This document shows, in pieces, positions 8,225 through 15,270 of a stretch of DNA of 25,024 bases; within the stretch, counting starts at the first letter, position 1; each line of letters opens with the position of its first letter. Made by a program: the position numbers and the translations under genes. The DNA is from DATKAB01 sp964542745 (lineage in GTDB: Bacteria; Eisenbacteria; RBG-16-71-46): positions 1 through 25,024 of the forward strand of contig CAZIVR010000050.1 of assembly GCA_964542745.1 (NCBI GenBank), in the 5' to 3' direction. Under the pieces are notes generated by a model, which saw only the letters and a list, made by a program, of their open reading frames with translations, did not search any database and had not been told where the DNA came from.

Positions 8225-9306
8225 CGGGGCGCCGCCTCGAGGAACTCCCGGAGCCAGCGGTAGCCGGTCTCCAGGTTCGCGACCGGGCAGTACTCGTCGC
8301 GCTGGTGGGCCAGCTCCGGGATGCCGGGCCCGAAGTTGAACGCGGGGATCCCGGCCTCGGTGAAGCGCGCGACGTCGGTCCAGCCCTGCTTCCCCGCGGT
8401 CTTCGCGCCGAAGCGCGCGATGAACTCCGCGACCAGCGGATGGTCGGCGCAGATCTGTCCGGGCGGCGCGTGGTCCACGATCCGCACCTCGAACTCGCTC
8501 GGCACCAGCGAGCGCACCCGGCGCTCGGCGTCGGCGATCGAGCGGCCCGGCGGGAAGCGGTAGTTGAGGTTCGCGACCAGCTCGTCGGGCACCACGTTCC
8601 GTGCCCGGCCCGCGCGCAGCGTCGTCACCTGGAGCGTCTCCCGGTACTCGACCCCGAGGATGGTGGCCGCCGTCACCGGGAAGCGCGTCACCTCGGCGAG
8701 CCAGCCCGCGGCCTTCTCGATCGCGTTCACTCCGGTCCACGGCCGCGCGCTGTGGGCGCTCATGCCCGCCACCCGCACCTCGGCGTTCATGGTGCCGTTG
8801 CAGCCCAGTTCGACCTGCCCGTCGGTGGGCTCGAGCAGGATCGCGAGCGCCGCCTCGCGCAGCCACGGCATCTCGTTCAGGAGCCGCGGCAGCGAATTGT
8901 GCTCGGCCGGGCCCTCCTCGGCCTCGTAGAACACCGCCGCGAGGTCGAAGCGCAGGCCCGCGGGGTCGAGCGTCTCGAGCAGCGCGAGCATCACCGCGTC
9001 GCCGCCCTTCATGTCGGTGCTGCCGAGGCCGTAGAGCCGGTCGCCCTCGCGCCGCGCCTTCTCGTTCTGGTTGGGAGGCACGGTGTCGAGGTGGCCGGCC
9101 AGCACCACCAGCGGCCGGCCGCGCGCGGGCGACCGCCACACCAGCGAGTTCCGGGAGCGGTGGATCTCCCCCGTCGCCCGCGCCCGCAGGCGCGCATGGA
9201 GGAAGTCGGCCATCGCCGCCTCGTTCCCGGTGACGCTCGGGATGTCCACGAGGGTCGCGAGCAGCTCGGCGAGCGTGTCGGCGGTGGGCGGAGGGGCGAG
9301 GGTCAT
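8221..9306 (-). CDS. dapE: succinyl-diaminopimelate desuccinylase (M20 family)
   Basis: A 361-residue M20-family metallohydrolase that removes succinate from N-succinyl-LL-diaminopimelate to give LL-DAP for lysine and peptidoglycan. Metal ligands and catalytic residues are visible: GHLDTVPP (His72, Asp74), STDMKGG (bridging Asp98), YEAEEG (catalytic Glu130, metal Glu131), LEPTDG (Glu159), and a late His in PELAHQRDEY. The lid/dimerisation domain (about 170-285) contains GMSAHSARPW, ARNVVPD and NLNYRFPPG. It is the first gene of the dap operon although its reaction is last. No Shine-Dalgarno sequence is seen in the bases before the ATG, and a -10-like hexamer sits only ten bases upstream, so the message may be leaderless. 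Related M20 deacylases exist, but the operon makes DapE by far the best call. Confidence 0.95.
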   Translation of the reverse strand: MTLAPPPTADTLAELLATLVDIPSVTGNEAAMADFLHARLRARATGEIHRSRNSLVWRSPARGRPLVVLAGHLDTVPPNQNEKARREGDRLYGLGSTDMKGGDAVMLALLETLDPAGLRFDLAAVFYEAEEGPAEHNSLPRLLNEMPWLREAALAILLEPTDGQVELGCNGTMNAEVRVAGMSAHSARPWTGVNAIEKAAGWLAEVTRFPVTAATILGVEYRETLQVTTLRAGRARNVVPDELVANLNYRFPPGRSIADAERRVRSLVPSEFEVRIVDHAPPGQICADHPLVAEFIARFGAKTAGKQGWTDVARFTEAGIPAFNFGPGIPELAHQRDEYCPVANLETGYRWLREFLEAAPR

Positions 9307-9316
9307 GGGCGGCGCG

Positions 9317-9347
9317 AAGGTAGCATCGGGGCGCGGAAGGCGGCCAA
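9317..9347 (-). promoter_or_regulatory. weak candidate promoter for dapE
   Basis: On the minus strand, TTGGCC (9342-9347) and an extended -10 element TGC-TACCTT (TACCTT at 9317-9322) are spaced 19 bases apart. The -10 box ends ten bases before the dapE ATG, so transcription would begin at or just before the start codon. Matches are partial (four of six and three of six), and the spacing is longer than ideal. Confidence 0.3.
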
Positions 9348-9365
9348 CCGGGCCTCTCGGCCGCC
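9339..9365. repeat. inverted repeat in the dapE/kinase divergent gap
   Basis: GGCGGCC (9339-9345) and GGCCGCC (9359-9365) are perfect inverted copies with a 13-base spacer. They lie in the 159-base gap between the two divergently transcribed genes and overlap the candidate dapE -35 box. The position suits an operator for a dimeric regulator, but no regulator gene is nearby and the GC-rich composition makes chance repeats common. Confidence 0.3.
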
Positions 9366-9465
9366 GCGGCCCATCGCTGCGCCCGCGCCGCCGCGCATGC
9401 TAACGTCCGAAACCCTGAACCACACCTGCTCCGCGACCACCGCGGGACCTGTCCGGGAGTTCCCG

Positions 9466-11886
9466 ATGTCCGAAGACGACACCCTGCCGCTCCGAAGACC
9501 GGGCGACGACCCCGCGCTGCCGGACGGGGCGCGCGGCGAGCCCTCCGGAACCATCGGGAACTACCGCATCCTCCAGAAGATCGGCGAGGGCGGGATGGGC
9601 GAGGTCTACCTCGCCGAACAGACCGGCGCGATCCAGCGGCGCGTGGCGCTCAAGATCATCAAGCCGGGGATGGACTCGCGCGAGGTCGTGGCGCGCTTCG
9701 CCGCGGAGCGCCAGGCCATCGCGATGATGGACCACCCCTGCATCGCGCGCGCCTTCGACGCGGGCACCACCGAGCAGGGCCGGCCCTACTTCGTGATGGA
9801 GTACGTGCAGGGACTCCCCATCACCACGTATTGCGACCGCCACCGGCTCGGCATGAACGAACGGCTGCGCCTCTTCGCGAGAGTCTGCGAGGGCGTCCAG
9901 CACGCCCACCAGAAGGCGATCATCCACCGCGACCTCAAGCCCCACAACGTGCTGGTGACGCTGGTGGACGACCAGCCCGTGCCCAAGATCATCGACTTCG
10001 GCGTGGCCAAGGCGATGGGAACATCGCTCAGCGAGGAGACCGTCTTCACGGCCCTCGGTCAGCTGATCGGCACGCCCGAGTACATGAGCCCCGAGCAGTT
10101 CGAGATGACCGGTTCCAACATCGATACGCGCACGGACATCTACTCGCTCGGCGTGATCCTCTACGAGCTGCTCGCGGGCGCGCCGCCCTTCGACGCGGAG
10201 GACTTCCGGAAGGACGGCTACGACGCGATCCGCCGCCGCGTCCGCGAGCTCGATCCGCCGCGTCCCAGCACCCGGGCCGGCACGCTCGGCGCGAAGACCG
10301 AGACGTGGGCCCGCAACCGGGGCTCGGAGCCCGCGCGGCTCGCCTCGGAACTGCGCGGCGACCTCGACTGGATCACGCTCAAGGCGCTCGAGAAGGACCG
10401 TACCCGCCGCTACCCGAGCGCCAGCGAGCTGGCGCAGGACATCCAGCGCTTCCTCGACCACGAGCCCGTGCTCGCCACGCCCCCGAGCATGACCTACCGC
10501 TTCTCCAAGCTGGTGCGCCGCCACCGCGGCGCGTTCGCGGCGCTGGCCGGGCTGTTCGTGATCGTGGTGGCCACCGCGATCGCGACCACCTCGCTGTGGT
10601 TCCGCGCCGAACGCGAGTCGCGCAAGGCCCGCGTGGCGGCGGCGCAGTCGGAGCAGGTCGCGGCGTTCATGCGCGACATGCTCTCGGGCGTGGGGCCCTC
10701 GGTCGCGATGGGGCGGGACACGCGCATGCTGCGCGAGATCCTCGACAAGACCGCGAAGCGCGTGGACCGCGACCTCGCGGGACAGCCGCGCGTGGAGGCG
10801 GAGATGCGCTCGGTGCTGGCCGGCGTCTACGCCGACCTCGGCGAGTTCGACGCCGCCGAGCCCCACCTCAACCGCTCGCTCGAGCTGTTCCGGACGCGGC
10901 TCGGCGAGCGCGACCCGCGCACGCTCCAGGCCGCCACCCAGCTCGGGGCCCTGCACTACCGGCTCGGCCGCATGCCGGCCGCCGAATCGCTGCTCACGAG
11001 CACCCGTGAGACCGAGCGCGCGCTGCTGGGCGAGGACGCGACGCAGACCCTCATCACCACCGGAGGGCTCGCGGCCGTGTACGCCTACACCGGCGAGCTC
11101 GACAAGGCCGACAGCCTCGGACAGCGGGCGGTGCGGGGCCTGCGGCGCACGCTCGGCGACGCGCACGCCGAGACCCAGTCGGCGATGTCCACGCTCGCGC
11201 AGGTGTACACCGACCAGCGCCGGCTGGGTGCGGCCGAGTCGCTCTACGTGGACCTGATCGGCGCGCTGCGGCGCGAGTTCGGCCCCGAGTACCCGAACCT
11301 GCTCTCGGCGCGCATGGGCCTCGGCTGGGCCTACCGCATCGGGCGGCGCTACGCCGAGGCCGAGCGCGAGACGCGGGAGGCGCTCGAGATCATGCGGCGC
11401 GTGCTCGGGAACGACCACGCCGAGACGCTGGTGGCGGTGAACAACCTCGCGATCATCTACAAGGACCTGGGGCAGTTCGACAAGGCCGAGCCGCTCTACC
11501 TGGAGAACGTCGCGGCCGGTCGGCGCGTCCAGGGGGAGCGCCACCCCGAGACCATCGCCTCGATCGTCAACCTCGCGAGCTTCCACCAGGCGCGCGGCCG
11601 CTACGCCCAGGCCGAGGCCGAGGCGGGCCAGAGCCTGCGGCTGTTCGAGGGCGTGGTGCCCGAGAACTTCCCCGGCCGCGGCATCGCGCACCAGATCCGC
11701 GGCGTGTGCCGCGTGAAGCTCGGCCGCCACGCCGAGGCCGAGAACGACCTGCTCGAGGCCGACCGAATCCTCGTGCCGGCCTTCGGCCCCGAACACGGCC
11801 GGATCCGGGAACTCCGCGCCGCGCTCGTCGAGGTGTACACCCGGCTCGGGCGACCGGAACAGGCCGCGAAGTGGAAGGCGCCGTGA
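9466..11886 (+). CDS. membrane-anchored Ser/Thr protein kinase with C-terminal TPR array
   Basis: An 806-residue Hanks-type kinase. The cytoplasmic kinase domain spans about 33-320 with every catalytic landmark: GEGGMGEV (40-47), Lys63 in ALKII, Glu81, HRDLKPHN (144-151, catalytic Asp146), DFG (167-169) and GTPEYMSPE (192-200). One transmembrane helix follows (about 346-369, hydrophobic with few charges). About 400-800 holds TPR-like repeats of the TPR_10/TPR_12 type, with repeated AExLY/ALEIMRRVLG-type helices and spacing near 42. The topology implies a cytoplasmic kinase and an external TPR sensor. The start ATG has GGGAG six bases upstream; the frame is open far upstream but not coding there. 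Kinases of this layout are abundant in Planctomycetes and related high-GC phyla. Its targets are unknown. Confidence 0.93.
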   Translation: MSEDDTLPLRRPGDDPALPDGARGEPSGTIGNYRILQKIGEGGMGEVYLAEQTGAIQRRVALKIIKPGMDSREVVARFAAERQAIAMMDHPCIARAFDAGTTEQGRPYFVMEYVQGLPITTYCDRHRLGMNERLRLFARVCEGVQHAHQKAIIHRDLKPHNVLVTLVDDQPVPKIIDFGVAKAMGTSLSEETVFTALGQLIGTPEYMSPEQFEMTGSNIDTRTDIYSLGVILYELLAGAPPFDAEDFRKDGYDAIRRRVRELDPPRPSTRAGTLGAKTETWARNRGSEPARLASELRGDLDWITLKALEKDRTRRYPSASELAQDIQRFLDHEPVLATPPSMTYRFSKLVRRHRGAFAALAGLFVIVVATAIATTSLWFRAERESRKARVAAAQSEQVAAFMRDMLSGVGPSVAMGRDTRMLREILDKTAKRVDRDLAGQPRVEAEMRSVLAGVYADLGEFDAAEPHLNRSLELFRTRLGERDPRTLQAATQLGALHYRLGRMPAAESLLTSTRETERALLGEDATQTLITTGGLAAVYAYTGELDKADSLGQRAVRGLRRTLGDAHAETQSAMSTLAQVYTDQRRLGAAESLYVDLIGALRREFGPEYPNLLSARMGLGWAYRIGRRYAEAERETREALEIMRRVLGNDHAETLVAVNNLAIIYKDLGQFDKAEPLYLENVAAGRRVQGERHPETIASIVNLASFHQARGRYAQAEAEAGQSLRLFEGVVPENFPGRGIAHQIRGVCRVKLGRHAEAENDLLEADRILVPAFGPEHGRIRELRAALVEVYTRLGRPEQAAKWKAP

Positions 11887-11896
11887 GGACCTGCCC

Positions 11897-12757
11897 GTGA
11901 GTTCCGGCCCGACCACCGTGTTGCGGCTCAGCGGCGTGGACGTGCTCGACCTGCTGCACCGGATCTCGACCCAGTCGCTCACGGACCTCCCGCCCGGCGG
12001 GGCGCGCGCCACGCTGTTCTGCGACTTCCGCGCGCGCCTGCTCCACCGCGCCCTCGTGGCACGGCCGCCCGGCGATCACGTGTGGCTGCTCCGCGACGAC
12101 GCCCCGGGCGGCCCGCTCGCCGCGCATCTCGACCGGCACATCTTCCGCGAGGACGTGCGCGTCGAGGACCTCGGCGGCCGGTTCGACGTGGTGGGACGGC
12201 TCGCGAGCGAACTTCCCCCGGGGACGGTCGAGGCGAAGGACGGCGCCCCGGTTCGCGTCGGCATCGCCCCGGGCGCGGCGTTCGAGTTGCGGCCCGCCGG
12301 GAGCGGTGGTCCGGCGGCGGGCGAGGCCGACGCCTGGGAACGCGCCCGCATCGAGGCCGGCCGCCCGCGGCACGGAAACGAGATCTCGGAGGCCTTCCAT
12401 CCCTACGAGGCCGGCCTGTGGGACGACGTGCACCTGAGCAAGGGCTGCTACACCGGGCAGGAGGTGCTGCAGCGGCTGATCACCTACGACAGCGTGCGGC
12501 GCAGGCTGGCGCGCGTGGCCGGCTCGGGCGCGGCCCCGATCGCTCCGGTGTCCGCGTGCGTCGGCGAGGAACGCGTGGGCACGGTGACCTCGGCGCTTGC
12601 GACCGCCTCCGGCGGATGGATCGGGCTCGCGGTGCTGGCCGCCGCGGCGCTCGAGCCGGGCGCTCCGGTGCGGGTGGAGGACGGGGAACCCCTCGTGAGC
12701 GTGGAGCCCTTCCCCCTCGGAGCGCCGCGCGGGCGACCGGCCCCGGGGCGCGTCTGA
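11897..12757 (+). CDS. ygfZ: YgfZ/IBA57-type folate-binding protein
   Basis: A 286-residue member of the GcvT-like YgfZ family, which binds tetrahydrofolate and supports the synthesis or repair of certain Fe-S enzymes. The diagnostic signature KGCYTGQEVLQRL starts at Lys182, with Cys184 as the conserved cysteine. The N-terminal part (RLSGVDVLDLLHRISTQSL) and the C-terminal beta-barrel region (VGTVTSALATASGGWIGLAVL) also fit. The start is GTG, ten bases after the kinase stop, and GAGGA within the kinase's last codons can serve as its ribosome binding site, so the two are probably co-transcribed. Its 3' end faces the cupin gene with a gap of only four bases. No Fe-S cluster assembly gene is nearby, so the partner enzyme is unknown. 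Confidence 0.88.
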   Translation: MSSGPTTVLRLSGVDVLDLLHRISTQSLTDLPPGGARATLFCDFRARLLHRALVARPPGDHVWLLRDDAPGGPLAAHLDRHIFREDVRVEDLGGRFDVVGRLASELPPGTVEAKDGAPVRVGIAPGAAFELRPAGSGGPAAGEADAWERARIEAGRPRHGNEISEAFHPYEAGLWDDVHLSKGCYTGQEVLQRLITYDSVRRRLARVAGSGAAPIAPVSACVGEERVGTVTSALATASGGWIGLAVLAAAALEPGAPVRVEDGEPLVSVEPFPLGAPRGRPAPGRV

Positions 12758-12761
12758 GGCG

Positions 12762-13220
12762 CTACTCCCCCGCCGGAGCCTTCGGGCGCCGCGCGCTCGG
12801 GAAGTCCACGATGTTCTCCCACTCGCTCGCGTCCGAGCGCGCCACCACCGCCACCACCGGCTCGGTGTCGCTCAGGTTCAGCACCTCGTGTGGCACCCCC
12901 GGCTCGATGAAGATGAAGTCGCCCGCCGCGTTGTCCACGGAGTGCTCGAGGTTCGGCCCGTACTCGTGGCGCACGCGGCCCGCCAGCAGGAAGAGCATCA
13001 CCTCGAAGTCCACATGGATGTGCGCGTAGGCCACCCCGCCGGGCGGGATCGTGGCCACGTTCATTGAGAGCCGCTTCGCGGGAACGTTCTTGGCCGAGAG
13101 CCCGATCCGGTAGCGGATCCCGTTCCACCCGCGGGCAACGTTCGGATCGCGGAGGACGTGGAGCCCGTGGGCGGATTCGATGGCGGCGCGGAGGTCGGGG
13201 GTCGGGTCGGATGGGGGCAT
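12762..13220 (-). CDS. small cupin-domain protein
   Basis: A 152-residue single-domain cupin. The first cupin motif is clear as AHIHVDFEVMLFLLAG, with His67, His69 and Glu73; the second is GDFIFIEPGVPHEVLN (100-115) with His111. These four residues would bind a metal such as Fe, Mn, Ni or Zn. No signal peptide or membrane segment is seen. The open frame extends upstream into the helicase gene, but the ATG at 13220 is preceded by CAGGAG at nine-base spacing and lies clear of it. It follows the nuclease-helicase gene by 46 bases and faces ygfZ. Small cupins may be dioxygenases, isomerases or binding proteins; no function can be chosen here. Confidence 0.85.
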   Translation of the reverse strand: MPPSDPTPDLRAAIESAHGLHVLRDPNVARGWNGIRYRIGLSAKNVPAKRLSMNVATIPPGGVAYAHIHVDFEVMLFLLAGRVRHEYGPNLEHSVDNAAGDFIFIEPGVPHEVLNLSDTEPVVAVVARSDASEWENIVDFPSARRPKAPAGE

Positions 13221-13266
13221 GGCGGGGGCTCCTGTACTCGTAGCGGATCGAGTCTCATCGCATGAT

Positions 13267-15213
13267 TCACGAACTGCGCCGTCGCTTCCGGTCGTACCCG
13301 GGAGGCTTGCCTTCGGCCACCTTCGCCAGTCCCCCGGAATCGGCCCGGGCACTCCCACGCAGCCGGCTGCGCAGGAAATCCCCAAGCGGAGCATCCGTGC
13401 AGTACACGTAGCACCCCTTGAGTCCCCGGGTCATGAGCGTGCGATAGGTGTTCTTCACGATTCGATCGGCGGCCTGCCGGGCGCGTTCGGGGTCGGTTCT
13501 CAGCATCGTCTTGAGCCCCTTGATCGAATGATCGGAGGACGCCCGCCGGGTCGCATCGCTCACGACACGATCTTCGCGATAGGCCAGATCCGGTCCGATG
13601 ATCACGCCGACGTAGTCGAGCTCGAGCCCCTGGCAGGTGTGGATGCAGCCCACCTGCTCCACGGAGCCTGGCGTCACGATCCACAGGCTGCCATCCCGAT
13701 CGAGATTCCAGCGGCGGCGATAGCCGAACTCCGGCAGCTCGATGTCCCACGCCTCCGGATTCCTCTTGCTGGGCCACTTCCAACAGTAGCCGGCGACGAC
13801 GCGCGAGCGGTTGTTCCCCCGATCCCTGCGCTCGATGAGCGCGTGCATCGCAGCGGGGTCGTCGAACACACGGAAGTCGAAGTCCTCCGTATCGAGCACG
13901 TCGTTCGCCGTGGCCCGGATCCCGAGGACATGATCGAGCCAGGCGAGATAGCCGTCCGACCCGTTGCACCGAAACTGCGAGGACAGCTCGAGCTCCGTGA
14001 TCTCGGCATCGCATTCCCGGGCGTACTGCCGAAGCGCATCCGAATGACCGATATCCAGCAGCGTGACTCGCTGATCGTCGTCGACGAAAAAGACCGTGCA
14101 TCGCGCCGAACGGATCAATTCCCGGATCTGGTTGTCGCCCAGGTTTCGATAGAGGCCGCTCTTTTCGTTCAGCCGATGGGCCTCGTCGACGACCAGGGTG
14201 TCGTACGTGTCGGGGGCCTCGTCCACAAACGAGCCGGACCCGCTGAAGAGGTTGCTGATTCGGGTCTTCGTGAAGGTGCCCGAGAGCCGCGCTTCGTAGA
14301 CCGCCCGTGGCGCCGCATTCTTCGAGACATAGCGCGCGTTTCGGCGTCGTGCGAGCAGTGAGCCGAGCAGGTTGACCGCCACCACCGATTTACCGGTTCC
14401 CGGCCCACCCCGAACGATGACGACCTGCCTGCGGTCCGCGGCGCGCGCATCGACCTGAAGAATCGTTTCGTGCACGAGTTTTTGGTCGTCGATCAGTACG
14501 AACTCCGGCTTGCCCTGAAGCAGTCCGGCCACGCTGTCGGCGAGCATTTTCGAAGGCCGAATTCGTCCGTTCTCGATCGCATACAGGACGCCCTTGCGGT
14601 CACCGTGCCGGACGTGCTGTCGGATGAAAGCCTGAAGGCGGGCTCGCTCACGGGCAAGGAACAGCGGTGCACGCGCGATGTGATCCCGGTAGTGCGCGTG
14701 GTCGATCTCCCCGTCCCTCGGATGGTTGTGCAGGTACGCGCACGGCTGCAGTCCCATTTCGCCGTCCTGAACCGCCGTGTTGAAGTCCCTCAGGAGAGCC
14801 GCGTACGACCAGGCCTGATACGAGGGATGGGGCCCCTCGACTTCTCCGGACCGGCCGCCGCGACGTGCCCACACGATCGCGTCCTTCTCGCTTCGCCGGG
14901 ACTCGGACCACTGCTTCAGTTCGACGATGACGACGCTCGCGCGCTCTGCCTCGTCCTCGCCGGCGATCAGGAAATCGATTCGCTTGGCGCTCTGCGGGAT
15001 GCGGAACTCGATCGCGACCCCCGCGCTCTCGGGGATCTCCTCGTCCCGAAGCACCTTCGCCATCTCGAGCAGCGAGTACTTCCACGCCCTTTCCTCGGCG
15101 GGTCCGACCCCTCGGCCGACCACACTCCGGAACTGGCGCGAGACGATCTCCTCGATGTCATCGTGCAGCGCGTGCCGAAGGAATTGATCCTTGCTCGCCT
15201 GGTAGACGATCAA
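13267..15213 (-). CDS. DUF2075-type protein: PD-(D/E)XK nuclease-like domain fused to SF1 helicase/ATPase
   Basis: A 648-residue two-part protein. The N-terminal portion (about 40-150) has a PD-(D/E)XK-like core: Asp80 in KRIDFLI, then Glu98-Leu-Lys100 in VIVELKQWS, followed by the Gln133 region YQAWSYAALL. The C-terminal part (about 245-630) is an SF1 P-loop ATPase of the DUF2075/COG3410 type, with Walker A GGPGTGKS (269-276), Walker B VVDEAHR (341-347), FFVDDDQR (375-382), LSSQFR with Arg415 and the late motif HTCQGLELDYVGVI. The start is TTG, with GAGGAGA seven bases upstream; no ATG or GTG fits better. Sampled lines are 63-67% GC, against about 78% in groEL next door, and lines with low-GC codons recur throughout, which suggests acquisition by transfer. 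Family members have been tied to anti-phage defence (Nhi). A role here is inference. Confidence 0.85.
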   Translation of the reverse strand: MIVYQASKDQFLRHALHDDIEEIVSRQFRSVVGRGVGPAEERAWKYSLLEMAKVLRDEEIPESAGVAIEFRIPQSAKRIDFLIAGEDEAERASVVIVELKQWSESRRSEKDAIVWARRGGRSGEVEGPHPSYQAWSYAALLRDFNTAVQDGEMGLQPCAYLHNHPRDGEIDHAHYRDHIARAPLFLARERARLQAFIRQHVRHGDRKGVLYAIENGRIRPSKMLADSVAGLLQGKPEFVLIDDQKLVHETILQVDARAADRRQVVIVRGGPGTGKSVVAVNLLGSLLARRRNARYVSKNAAPRAVYEARLSGTFTKTRISNLFSGSGSFVDEAPDTYDTLVVDEAHRLNEKSGLYRNLGDNQIRELIRSARCTVFFVDDDQRVTLLDIGHSDALRQYARECDAEITELELSSQFRCNGSDGYLAWLDHVLGIRATANDVLDTEDFDFRVFDDPAAMHALIERRDRGNNRSRVVAGYCWKWPSKRNPEAWDIELPEFGYRRRWNLDRDGSLWIVTPGSVEQVGCIHTCQGLELDYVGVIIGPDLAYREDRVVSDATRRASSDHSIKGLKTMLRTDPERARQAADRIVKNTYRTLMTRGLKGCYVYCTDAPLGDFLRSRLRGSARADSGGLAKVAEGKPPGYDRKRRRSS

Positions 15214-15220
15214 GTTGCCG

Positions 15221-15227
15221 TCTCCTC
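15221..15227 (-). promoter_or_regulatory. ribosome binding site deciding the TTG start of the nuclease-helicase
   Basis: GAGGAGA on the minus strand ends seven bases before the TTG at 15213. There is no ATG or GTG in a plausible position, and the conserved N-terminus (LIVYQASKDQF) begins at this TTG, so the site supports it as the real start. Confidence 0.6.
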
Positions 15228-15270
15228 GTGCGGGATGACCGTGGCAGGGAAGGCGTCTCGCACAGGGGAT

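Noticed and set aside
8305..9465. 387-codon N-terminal extension of the kinase
   Set aside because: It runs antisense through dapE and has Arg/His-rich noise; the ATG at 9466 has a ribosome site and precedes the kinase domain by a normal distance.
9400..12012. Minus-strand open frame of 870 codons opposite the kinase
   Set aside because: Repeats of the TPR region read backwards make it look regular, but the plus strand carries a complete kinase with all catalytic motifs.
13221..13394. 58-codon N-terminal extension of the cupin
   Set aside because: It overlaps the end of the helicase gene and no extension is conserved in small cupins; the ATG at 13220 has CAGGAG upstream.
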